NCBI GenBank assembly: GCA_050013275.1
Contig: JBEKFO010000306.1
Coordinates: 1 to 5,282, forward strand
Length of the DNA: 5,282 nucleotides
Reading direction: 5' to 3'
Origin: Roseiarcus sp050013275
GTDB taxonomy: Bacteria; Pseudomonadota; Alphaproteobacteria; Rhizobiales; Beijerinckiaceae
Below, in pieces: positions 1 through 5,282 of this stretch (its first letter is position 1; the number at the start of each line of letters is the position of its first letter). The position numbers and the translations under genes were made by a program. Below the pieces are notes generated by a model that did not search any database, was not told the origin of the DNA, and was given only the letters and a program-made list of their open reading frames with translations.

Positions 1-393
1 CGCGGCCGGGTCGATGTGGAAAGCGACGAAGTCGCGTGCGTCGTCGGTCTCGATCGATCGCGCGATGAGCCCGTAGAGCGTGAACGGTTCGTCGGCCGAG
101 CGCATCATCAGCGATTGATAGACATTGCCGACGAGGCCTTGCGCCGTCGATAAAGCCTTGACGTTGTAAGGATTGAGGCTGTCGAACGCGCCGAGATAGG
201 CGAGCGCCAGGCGGCCGCCCTTCGGCGCGTCGGCGTTGGCGTAGGGCAGGCCCGCGAAGTCCGGCCCGAGCGCCGGCGCGCCGTGCATGGCGATCGCGTA
301 GGAGGGCGGCGCCTCGTCGGCCTGCGCCGCCCCGCTCGCGGCGGCCGCCGTGAGGAAAGCGCCCAGGAGTCGGAGAATCGACAGAAGTTTCAT
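1..393 (-). CDS. Extracellular solute-binding protein, family 5 (YejA-like), N-terminal part, cut by window edge
   Basis: The frame starts at ATG 393-391 and stays open to the left edge, giving 131 residues. Residues 1-25 form a signal peptide: a short basic start (MKLL), a hydrophobic Leu/Ala stretch and an AQA cleavage site before Asp26, so the product is exported to the periplasm. The mature start carries the block typical of YejA-like peptide-binding proteins: HG at 37-38, YANADAPKGG at 51-60, FDSLNPY at 70-76, then VYQSLMMRSADEP and YGLIARSIE. Family members usually have about 600 residues, so roughly four fifths lies outside. Such proteins capture peptides (microcin C or murein peptides in some systems) for an ABC importer; the ligand here is unknown, and any permease or ATPase genes would lie further left. 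No good Shine-Dalgarno sequence precedes the ATG, but the signal peptide fits this start. It diverges from the IalB-family gene. Confidence 0.9.
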   Translation of the reverse strand, partial: MKLLSILRLLGAFLTAAAASGAAQADEAPPSYAIAMHGAPALGPDFAGLPYANADAPKGGRLALAYLGAFDSLNPYNVKALSTAQGLVGNVYQSLMMRSADEPFTLYGLIARSIETDDARDFVAFHIDPAA

Positions 394-608
394 GCGGCTA
401 TCTTAGAGAAGCGGCGGCGGCGCGTCACCGCCGCCGCGATTGGCCGCGCATGTCGGGCGAAACGCCCGCGCCTTTCGCAGGTGTGGCCGCTGCGCCGCTG
501 TCGTCCGCCAAGATGCCGCGGGGGCGAGATTCTTGTTGGATTGTCGCCGCGAATATGGAAAGAGGTCGCCGACAAGGCGATCGCCGGACGCGCCCCTTTG
601 TAGCCGTA

Positions 609-620
609 TTGTCGCGACAA
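609..620. promoter_or_regulatory. Perfect 12-bp palindrome TTGTCGCGACAA, possible operator
   Basis: The sequence reads identically on both strands and lies 62 bp upstream of the IalB-family start codon, in the divergent region. Half-site copies (TTGTCG at 541-546, CGACAA at 570-575) lie within 70 bp upstream. Dyads of this size are typical of dimeric regulator sites, but I cannot match it to a named regulator and binding is inference. Confidence 0.3.
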
Positions 621-670
621 GGGTCGCTCGCCGCGCGTCACGCGTGGCAAGAGCTTCTGATCATCGATCG

Positions 671-676
671 AAAGGA
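671..676 (+). promoter_or_regulatory. Ribosome binding site of the IalB-family gene
   Basis: AAAGGA lies six bases before ATG 683-685. It decides the start: the frame is open further upstream to 440, but this is the ATG with both a Shine-Dalgarno sequence and a signal peptide directly after it. Confidence 0.75.
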
Positions 677-682
677 CGATAC

Positions 683-1396
683 ATGACCTCCCCGTTCGCG
701 CGTTTCGGCGCGTTGACTTTGGCCGCCGGGCTGACCTTGGCGGCCGGCGGCGCGTTCGCGCAGGCGACGAAGCCCACCACGCCCGCAAGTCCGGCCCCGG
801 CCGCTCCGGCGCCGGCTGCGCAGCCCCCCGGTCCGGTCAAGCTCGAGTTGATTCCAATGCAGGCGCCGTGGACGAAGATCTGCGGCAAGGACCAGAGCAC
901 GGGGAAAGAAGTCTGCTACACCACGCGCGATTTCGGTCAGGCGCCCGACCAGCCGCCGACGCTCGCGATCGCGGTCTATCAGATGGCCAACGAGGACAAG
1001 CGCATCGCGCGTTTCCTGCTGCCGGTCGGCCTGTTGCTGAAGCCCGGCTTTCGTCTCGTGATCGACAAGGGCGAGCCGATCGACGGGAGGTTCGCGATCT
1101 GCTTCCCCAACGGCTGCTTTGCTGAAGCCGAGCTCAACAACGCGACGCTGGGCTCCTTGAAGAAGGCGCAGACCGCCTCGGTGACCGTGCGCAATCAGGC
1201 CAATATCGAGGTCACCTTCGATCTGCCGATGAAGGATTTCGGCGCGGCGTTCGACGGTCCCGCGGTCGATCCGAAGGTGCTCGAACAGCAGAATCAGGAA
1301 TTGCAGAAGCAGCTCGAGGAGAAGGCGCGTCAGCAGCGCCAGCAGCTCGAGCAGCAGTCCGGCGCGCCCGCCCCGGCGCCCACGCCCGCCAAGTAA
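683..1396 (+). CDS. Invasion-associated locus B (IalB) family exported protein
   Basis: The product has 237 residues. Residues 1-26 are a signal peptide ending in AFA before Gln27. Residues 28-51 form a Pro/Ala-rich linker. The IalB domain spans about 52-192: PWTKIC at 62-67, a second Cys at 78 followed by YTTRDFG, the strand LAIAVYQM at 94-101, RFLLPVGLLLKPG at 110-122 and FAICFPNGCFAEAEL at 137-151. The four cysteines (67, 78, 140, 145) probably form disulfides in the periplasm. The tail from about 196 is Gln/Glu-rich (LEQQNQELQKQLEEKARQQ) and probably a short coiled coil, ending in Pro/Ala repeats. IalB was named in Bartonella, where it contributes to erythrocyte invasion, but homologues occur widely in free-living Hyphomicrobiales and their role there is unclear, so no virulence function is implied. 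It appears monocistronic, with a hairpin downstream. Confidence 0.92.
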   Translation: MTSPFARFGALTLAAGLTLAAGGAFAQATKPTTPASPAPAAPAPAAQPPGPVKLELIPMQAPWTKICGKDQSTGKEVCYTTRDFGQAPDQPPTLAIAVYQMANEDKRIARFLLPVGLLLKPGFRLVIDKGEPIDGRFAICFPNGCFAEAELNNATLGSLKKAQTASVTVRNQANIEVTFDLPMKDFGAAFDGPAVDPKVLEQQNQELQKQLEEKARQQRQQLEQQSGAPAPAPTPAK

Positions 1397-1417
1397 AGCA
1401 GCGGCCGAAAGCATTGG

Positions 1418-1452
1418 CGCCTCATGGCTGGGATTGACCCAGCCGTGAGGCG
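1418..1452. terminator. Strong hairpin between convergent IalB-family gene and hspQ
   Basis: The arms 1418-1432 (CGCCTCATGGCTGGG) and 1438-1452 (CCCAGCCGTGAGGCG) pair over 15 bp with a single G-T wobble around a 5-base loop. The hairpin starts 21 bp after the IalB-family stop, in a convergent gap of 134 bp. No clean T-run follows on either strand (TTAGGCGTTT on the plus side), so it may be an imperfect intrinsic terminator or a 3'-end-protecting stem used from both sides. Confidence 0.7.
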
Positions 1453-1530
1453 TTAGGCGTTTCAAGCTGTCGGCGCGACAAGGCTGGGGGGCGGCGGGCG
1501 CGACGGTCGCCGCAAGCCGGCTTGACCCGC

Positions 1531-1863
1531 TCAGCTCGCCATCCACTTGCCGCGCATGCGGTAATCGCCGTTTTCGGAGCGCACGAACAGCTCGTCCACC
1601 TGGGGATGGCGCACCGGTTCGCCGGTCTCGTCGGGCAACAAATTCTGCTCCGATACGTAAGCGACGTACTGGCTCTCGGCGTTTTCGGCGTAGAGGTGGT
1701 AGAAGGGCTGGTTCTTGGCGGGGCGCGCTTCCTCGGGAATCGAGCGCCACCATTCTTCAGTATTGGCGAATATCGGGTCCACGTTGTAAATAACGCCGCG
1801 AAACGGGTGGACGCGGTGCTTGACCACTTGGCCGATACCGAACTTTGCGACGCGGGCTTCCAT
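1531..1863 (-). CDS. hspQ: Heat shock protein HspQ
   Basis: With the chosen ATG at 1863-1861 the protein has 110 residues, close to the 105 of E. coli HspQ. Diagnostic sequence: AKFGIGQVVKHR at 6-17, PFRGVIYNVDPIF at 20-32, EEWW at 36-39, QPFYHL at 52-57, YVAYVSEQNLLPD at 66-78 and a HPQVDELF segment at 86-93. The EEWW/NLLPD form is, as I recall, characteristic of alphaproteobacterial members. In E. coli and Yersinia, HspQ (also described as a hemimethylated-DNA-binding YccV-like protein) is heat-induced, promotes degradation of a mutant DnaA and acts as a specificity-enhancing factor for Lon protease; it is cytosolic. The frame is open upstream to a TTG at 1920, which would add 19 basic residues. 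I prefer the ATG because homologues start just before AKFxIGQ, although its Shine-Dalgarno sequence is poor. It lies 71 bp after the malyl-CoA lyase gene and may be transcribed with it. No heat-shock promoter is visible. Confidence 0.92.
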   Translation of the reverse strand: MEARVAKFGIGQVVKHRVHPFRGVIYNVDPIFANTEEWWRSIPEEARPAKNQPFYHLYAENAESQYVAYVSEQNLLPDETGEPVRHPQVDELFVRSENGDYRMRGKWMAS

Positions 1864-1934
1864 GGCACTGACGCGATTGTGAACGCGATTTTGGTTACGA
1901 CGCACGCGTTCCGCTGTCAATTTCTCGCCCCGCT

Positions 1935-2978
1935 TTAGATACTGTAACGCGTTGCGAACGTTGGATCCTTTCGCGCGATCTGGCGGGCGAGGTCGACGAT
2001 CACGCGCGCTTGTTTCCAGGTCGCGTCGTCCTGCATCTTGCCGTCGATCATGACCGCGCCCGATCCGTCGGGCATTGCGGCGAGGATCCTTTGCGCGAAC
2101 GCGACCTCCGCCGGATCAGGAGAAAACACCGCCTTGGCGATCGCGATCTGGCTCGGGTGCAAGGTCCACGCGCCGGCGCAGCCCATCAGGAACGCGTTGC
2201 GGAACTGCGTTTCGCAGGCCGCCGGGTCGGAAAAATCGCCGAACGGGCCGTAGAACGGTTTGATGCCGTTGGCGGCGCAAGCGTCGACCATGCGCGCGAT
2301 CGTATAGTGCCAGAGATCCTGTTGCGCGATCGCGCGCGGGGCGCCGGGCTCGCCAGGGTCGGCGAGAACGCGATAATCCGGGTGGCCGCCGCCGACCCTC
2401 GTCGTCTTCATCGCCCGCGAAGCGGCGAGGTCGGCCGGTCCGAGGCTCATCCCGTGCATGCGCGGCGACGCCGCCGCGATGGGGGCGACGTTGTTGACGC
2501 CCTCGGCGGTTTCGAGGATCGCGTGCACGAGAATGGGTTTCTTGACCGCGTGGCGCGCCTCCAGCTGCGCGAGATACTGGTCGATGAAATGAATGTCCCA
2601 GGGGCCTTCGACCTTGGGCAGCATGACGACATCGAGCTTGTCGCCGATTTCGCCGATCAGACGCGTCATGTCGTCGAGAAACCAGGGCGAATTGAGCGCG
2701 TTGACGCGGACCCACAGCCCGGTCGCGCCGAAGTCGACGGCACGGGCCATCGCGATGAACCCTTCACGCGCCGCGGTCTTTGCTTCGATCGGGATCGCGT
2801 CTTCCAGATTGCCGAGCACGACGTCGACCTGGCTCGCCAGTTCCCCCGCTTTTGCGCGCATCTTTTCGATGTGGGGCGGGACGAAATGGATCATGCGCTC
2901 GACCCGCGAGGGCAGCTCGCGATAAGGGCGCGGCGCGCCGATCGCGAGCGGTTCGAGAAATTTACGCGGGGCTTTCAT
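1935..2978 (-). CDS. mcl: L-malyl-CoA/beta-methylmalyl-CoA lyase (HpcH/HpaI-CitE family), Chloroflexus-like
   Basis: This 347-residue cytosolic TIM-barrel enzyme of the CitE-like family should reversibly split L-malyl-CoA into acetyl-CoA and glyoxylate and beta-methylmalyl-CoA into propionyl-CoA and glyoxylate. Visible landmarks: GNLEDAIP at 56-63, substrate-binding Arg91 in LWVRVNALNS (88-97), MLPKVEGPWDIHFIDQYL at 119-136, the metal ligands Glu156 in ILETAEG and Asp183 in LGPADLAAS, GPFGDFSDP at 244-252, the WTLHPSQI segment at 271-278, and the C-terminal lid IDGKMQDDATWKQA (311-324), whose acidic residue probably acts on the neighbouring subunit. The N-terminal LAIGAPRPYRELP and the lid match, from memory, the 348-aa Chloroflexus enzyme, which also cleaves citramalyl-CoA. 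Alphaproteobacterial MclA/Mcl1 is shorter (about 320 aa) and differs in these blocks. Possible pathways are glyoxylate, propionyl-CoA, ethylmalonyl-CoA or serine-cycle metabolism; the window does not decide. GGAG six bases before the ATG supports the start. Confidence 0.9.
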   Translation of the reverse strand: MKAPRKFLEPLAIGAPRPYRELPSRVERMIHFVPPHIEKMRAKAGELASQVDVVLGNLEDAIPIEAKTAAREGFIAMARAVDFGATGLWVRVNALNSPWFLDDMTRLIGEIGDKLDVVMLPKVEGPWDIHFIDQYLAQLEARHAVKKPILVHAILETAEGVNNVAPIAAASPRMHGMSLGPADLAASRAMKTTRVGGGHPDYRVLADPGEPGAPRAIAQQDLWHYTIARMVDACAANGIKPFYGPFGDFSDPAACETQFRNAFLMGCAGAWTLHPSQIAIAKAVFSPDPAEVAFAQRILAAMPDGSGAVMIDGKMQDDATWKQARVIVDLARQIARKDPTFATRYSI

Positions 2979-2984
2979 CGGGAA

Positions 2985-2988
2985 CTCC
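2985..2988 (-). promoter_or_regulatory. Ribosome binding site of mcl
   Basis: GGAG on the minus strand, six bases before ATG 2978-2976, at good spacing. It confirms the chosen start. Confidence 0.65.
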
Positions 2989-3054
2989 GCAAGACTGCGT
3001 GACGGGGATCACGCCATAGGTCGAATTGGCCGTGGCGGCAATATCGCAACCTTG

Positions 3055-3097
3055 GGCGCGCGGCCCGACTTTCGTCGGCGCCGGCGTTACGCGCGCC
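3055..3097. other. Nested inverted repeat between the AsmA-family gene and mcl
   Basis: The outer arms GGCGCGCG (3055-3062) and CGCGCGCC (3090-3097) are perfect complements and enclose a second stem, CCGAC (3065-3069) with GTCGG (3074-3078), around a TTTC loop. It begins five bases after the AsmA-family stop and ends 76 bp before mcl. It could weaken read-through into mcl or protect the upstream mRNA end. There is no T-run, and GC-rich DNA forms such stems by chance, so the function is uncertain. Confidence 0.35.
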
Positions 3098-3101
3098 GCG
3101 T

Positions 3102-4859
3102 TCATCCCCCACCTGCGAGCGCGGCGACGGTCGGCGCCGACCAGGGTCCATCGAGCATGATCGTCAACCGCGCCGCGTCCGCCGACGGCGCTCCCTGAGC
3201 GTCGGTCTGCGTCGCCGATAGCAATGTGTGGAATTCGCGAGCGGCGATGTCGATCGCGCCTGCGATATCGATCGCGGAGCCCGGTCCCTCGATCCGAGCC
3301 TCGGCGATATTGGCCGCGCCGTTGGCGACGACGAGTTTCGCGCGTGCGTGAGTGAAGGTCGTCTGGCCGTTGGCCATGTCGCGGGAAAGATCGATCGGAC
3401 GGCGCTGGCTGCGGCGCATCGCCTCCTCGATGTTCACGCCGTCGATGACGCCGGCTTGCAGGTCGAACGAAACGACTCCGGACAACGACGCGACGGAATC
3501 GGCCGGCGCGAAACCGGTCGATCGCAGGGAAAAGTTGAAGCCGCCCCGTCCGCGATAGCCGCTCCAGCCGGTGCTGGCGACGGCGGCGCCGATATCGGCG
3601 TCGGCGAGCGAGCCGGTGATTTGCGTCTCCAGCCCGTTCGCCCCCTGGGTTAGGCTCAATTGGCCTTTCAAGAGGCCCTGATAGGCGCCGGCTTCGAGAA
3701 GACTTGCGGTGAGTTGTCCGTCCTTGCAAATGAGCGAACCCGCCGCGTCGTCGAGGCGAAAGCCGCGCCAATCGACGTGGGTCGCGGAAATTCGCAGGTC
3801 GAGGTCGAGGCCGCCGGTCGGCGCGAAGCCGAATGGCTCGGCGCTCCAGGCGCCGCGCGCGTTCAGCAACGTCGGCGGCGCGCCGAACAACGACTCCATG
3901 TTCAGCGAGTCGGCGGCGAGGGTCCCCGAAATCGCCGTTCGTGCGTTTTCGTGCGCGATGGTCAGCGCGCCCTCGAATTTCTGCCCGGCCACATCAAGCT
4001 GGGCGTCGCTCACGGCGAGCGAGGCGCCGTTGGACTGCGCCTTGCCCTCGAGGGAAAGCGTGTCGCCGACGATCAGCGGCGCCCCGGCGGCGCCGAAAAG
4101 GCGTCTCAAAGCGCGCAGCGAGTTGAATTGCGCCGAGACGTCGCCGACGAATCCAGAAGTGGGATTGCCGCCCCACGTTCCCTCCATGGCGAAGGAGAGG
4201 GGGCGCGAGGCGATCGCGAGTCTCACGCCGGTCGAGCGCCGCTCCAAGCCCTCGCGCGGATTGTCGATCCTGCCCTCGATCGTCACGTGCTCGTCGCGCC
4301 ACGCGCCGGCGAGCGAGAAGCTCATCGGCTTGTCGACGCTCGGCCAATCGAACGATCCGTCGAGGCTTTCGATCAAGGTGTCGAATTGATGGGCGGCGCT
4401 CACGACATGCAGCACGCCGCCGTAAAGACGCACGTGCGACCACAGCGCGGGCGGCTCGCCATCGCCGCCTGCGGACAAGGCGCCTTCTTCGGCGGCGATG
4501 ACCGGCGCCGCGTCGAAATCGACGAACGCCGTCGGGTTGCGCAACGTGGCGCCAACGGGAACGAAGCGGCCGCGCAGCAGCTCAGTCGGCGAAAGAGAGA
4601 ATTGCGCGATGGGCGCGCTCAGCAGGCTCTTGCCGTCGGCGCCCGCCAACTCGGCGTCGATGACGCGAAGAGTCGGCCATGGGAGCAACGCCAACGTCGC
4701 CTTCGACGGTCCTCGCCAGTGCAATCCGATACTCGGCGAAATCGCCTGGCTGAGTTCAGCGCCGATTTTGGCTGAGCGGATCGGCCAACGATAAGCGCCG
4801 CAAATCAAGACGACCAGAATGCAAAGCAGACCGATCGCCCATTTCACGCCATGGCGCAT
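3102..4859 (-). CDS. AsmA-family protein, inner-membrane anchored
   Basis: The product has 585 residues. Residues 7-23 (WAIGLLCILVVLICGAY) form a single N-terminal membrane anchor after a basic start, leaving the rest in the periplasm. The segment after it (about 24-115, with PSIGLHWRGPSKATLALLPWPTLRVIDAEL and FSLSPTELLRGRFVP) has the typical AsmA start, in which a basis function is followed by 'layers' of beta-strands. The middle is a long series of short amphipathic beta-strands. Residues 459-585 match the AsmA C-terminal domain: GVVSFDLQAGVIDGVNIEEAMRR, a DMANGQTTFTHARAKLVVANG stretch, an IEGPGSAIDIAGAIDI block and a closing strand LTIMLDGPWSAPTV. AsmA-like proteins (AsmA, TamB, YhdP, YicH) are thought to bridge the envelope and carry phospholipids to the outer membrane. 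This length is nearer AsmA/YicH than TamB or YhdP. GGAG at 4871-4868, eight bases upstream, supports the start. It is the first gene of the leftward cluster. Confidence 0.87.
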   Translation of the reverse strand: MRHGVKWAIGLLCILVVLICGAYRWPIRSAKIGAELSQAISPSIGLHWRGPSKATLALLPWPTLRVIDAELAGADGKSLLSAPIAQFSLSPTELLRGRFVPVGATLRNPTAFVDFDAAPVIAAEEGALSAGGDGEPPALWSHVRLYGGVLHVVSAAHQFDTLIESLDGSFDWPSVDKPMSFSLAGAWRDEHVTIEGRIDNPREGLERRSTGVRLAIASRPLSFAMEGTWGGNPTSGFVGDVSAQFNSLRALRRLFGAAGAPLIVGDTLSLEGKAQSNGASLAVSDAQLDVAGQKFEGALTIAHENARTAISGTLAADSLNMESLFGAPPTLLNARGAWSAEPFGFAPTGGLDLDLRISATHVDWRGFRLDDAAGSLICKDGQLTASLLEAGAYQGLLKGQLSLTQGANGLETQITGSLADADIGAAVASTGWSGYRGRGGFNFSLRSTGFAPADSVASLSGVVSFDLQAGVIDGVNIEEAMRRSQRRPIDLSRDMANGQTTFTHARAKLVVANGAANIAEARIEGPGSAIDIAGAIDIAAREFHTLLSATQTDAQGAPSADAARLTIMLDGPWSAPTVAALAGGG

Positions 4860-4867
4860 GCCTTCCG

Positions 4868-4871
4868 CTCC
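4868..4871 (-). promoter_or_regulatory. Ribosome binding site of the AsmA-family gene
   Basis: GGAG on the minus strand lies eight bases before ATG 4859-4857, and a second purine run (GGAAGG) lies closer to the codon. Together with the membrane anchor that follows, it fixes the start. Confidence 0.6.
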
Positions 4872-5151
4872 AACACTTGCGACGGGCGCGCGCTCGCCGC
4901 TCCCTCGCAGACTAGCTCTCGCGCTCTTGGCGCCGCGCGACCGGCGGGCCTCGCGTCAACACATAGCCGAAGCGCGTTGCGCGATGCGCGCCGCGCAACA
5001 TTGCGCCCGCGCCGAGTCGCCGCGGGTTCGAACGAAAGGCCGGCAATATCGATGAGCTTCGCCAATCCCGCAATCCAATGGCCCGCAACGAGACGCTCCT
5101 CGACGCGCGACAACGACGGGAAGGGCGGCCGCAATCCGCATTTCCTAATGA

Positions 5152-5163
5152 AATATTAATATT
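5152..5163. promoter_or_regulatory. AT-only palindrome AATATTAATATT, possible promoter or regulator site
   Basis: A perfect 12-bp palindrome made only of A and T sits inside the one clearly AT-rich patch of the window (about 5146-5167), some 290 bp upstream of the AsmA-family start. It could supply a -10 or UP element for the leftward cluster, or bind an AT-preferring nucleoid protein. On the minus strand TTGCGC at 5184-5179 would be a weak -35 partner at an approximate distance. This is inference from composition. Confidence 0.3.
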
Positions 5164-5217
5164 ATCCGATGAATCAGCGCAATCGAAAACCAACGCCGTG
5201 GTTAGCGGGCGCGGCCG

Positions 5218-5282
5218 TCAGCTCGGCCAACTTGCTTCGCGCGCGTTGACGAAGACGGCGTAGAGCGAGGTGGTCGCGCAGA
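5218..5282 (-). CDS. Possible C-terminal end of a minus-strand gene, cut by window edge
   Basis: Reading leftward from the right edge, one minus-strand frame gives CATTSLYAVFVNAREASWPS and then TGA at 5220-5218. The mix of hydrophobic and polar residues (SLYAVFVNA) looks more protein-like than the Arg-rich alternative frames. Only 20 full codons are visible and I recognise no family. If real, this gene ends about 360 bp upstream of the AsmA-family gene, in the same orientation. Another minus-strand frame is also open to the edge, giving an Arg-rich end, so the choice is weak. Confidence 0.3.
   Translation of the reverse strand, partial: CATTSLYAVFVNAREASWPS

Larger units (their letters stand above)
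394..682. promoter_or_regulatory. Divergent intergenic region between the solute-binding protein and IalB genes
   Basis: This 289-bp stretch separates two genes that point away from each other, so it should hold both promoters. On the plus strand a loose candidate is TTCTTG at 530-535, an 18-bp gap, then TATGGA at 554-559; neither box is close to consensus. The region also holds a perfect palindrome at 609-620 and extra TTGTCG half-sites at 541-546 and, inverted, 570-575. An open frame runs through it in phase with the IalB gene from 440, but it is arginine-rich, resembles no protein I know and precedes a clear RBS and signal peptide, so I treat it as non-coding. Confidence 0.5.
4860..5217. 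other. Intergenic region upstream of the AsmA-family gene; no supported gene
   Basis: About 360 bp without a gene I can support. Several short frames are open on both strands, but all are Arg/Ala/Ser-rich with no recognisable motif, no good ribosome binding site and strong mutual overlap, as expected by chance at this GC content. The region contains a GC-rich inverted repeat, GTTGCGCG (4976-4983) with CGCGCAAC (4992-4999) around an 8-base spacer, and an AT-rich patch near 5146-5167. It should hold the promoter of the leftward AsmA-family/mcl/hspQ cluster. Confidence 0.5.

Noticed and set aside
440..682. In-frame upstream extension of the IalB-family gene.
   Set aside because: It would place 81 Arg/Ala-rich residues before a signal peptide, and the ATG at 683 has a proper ribosome binding site.
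638..1753. Long minus-strand open frame (371 codons) antisense to the IalB-family gene.
   Set aside because: It is Arg/Leu-rich with no motif, lies opposite a clear IalB domain and overlaps hspQ in another frame; a shadow of GC-rich coding sequence.
2010..3002. Plus-strand open frame of 330 codons opposite mcl.
   Set aside because: Its composition is dominated by Arg, Asp, Val and Gly from reversed codons; the opposite strand encodes an unmistakable lyase.
290..4217. Six copies of the octamer GCGATCGC (290, 577, 965, 2137, 2326, 4210), like the cyanobacterial HIP1 motif and far more than base composition alone would predict.
   Set aside because: Five of the six fall in coding sequence in the same phase and encode Ala-Ile-Ala (GCG ATC GCx, sense or complement), so preferred codons explain them; only the copy at 577 is intergenic.
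3660..4775. Plus-strand open frame of 371 codons opposite the AsmA-family gene.
   Set aside because: No recognisable domain, and the opposite frame has a membrane anchor and an AsmA C-terminal domain.
4976..4999. Inverted repeat GTTGCGCG/CGCGCAAC considered as a terminator for a gene to the right.
   Set aside because: No T-run on the minus strand, more than 200 bp from the only possible upstream stop, and GC-rich DNA yields such repeats readily.
4912..5193. Small minus-strand frame of 93 codons (and overlapping alternatives) upstream of the AsmA-family gene.
   Set aside because: No motif and low-complexity Arg/Ser composition, with several competing frames in the same stretch; not supportable as a gene.

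Overview
This 5.3-kb, very GC-rich window looks like chromosomal housekeeping sequence from an alphaproteobacterium, most likely of the order Hyphomicrobiales (Rhizobiales). The evidence is an invasion-associated locus B (IalB) family protein, an HspQ of the alphaproteobacterial kind, a YejA-like solute-binding protein and an AsmA-family protein, together with codon use rich in GCG, GCC, CGC and ATC. The genus cannot be fixed from the sequence alone.

Layout: positions 1-393 (minus) hold the first 131 residues of a periplasmic peptide/oligopeptide-type solute-binding protein, cut by the left edge. A 289-bp divergent intergenic region follows, carrying a perfect 12-bp palindrome (609-620) and further copies of its half-site. 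An exported IalB-family protein lies at 683-1396 (plus). A strong hairpin at 1418-1452 sits between this gene and a leftward cluster. In transcription order that cluster is an AsmA-family membrane-anchored protein (4859-3102), a malyl-CoA lyase (2978-1935) and HspQ (1863-1531). Gaps of 123 and 71 bp would allow co-transcription, but the first gap contains an inverted-repeat structure. The right end (4860-5217) holds no gene I can support, but has an AT-rich palindromic patch. The last 65 bp may be the C-terminus of another minus-strand gene.

The genes do not form one obvious pathway. They touch envelope biology (solute-binding protein, IalB, AsmA), central carbon metabolism (Mcl) and protein quality control (HspQ). 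The most notable item is the lyase. Its length (347 aa) and sequence resemble, from memory, the trifunctional Mcl of Chloroflexus (3-hydroxypropionate bi-cycle) more than the roughly 320-aa MclA/Mcl1 enzymes of methylotrophic and phototrophic alphaproteobacteria. I found no mobile element, CRISPR array, RNA gene or defence system, and no convincing undescribed system.
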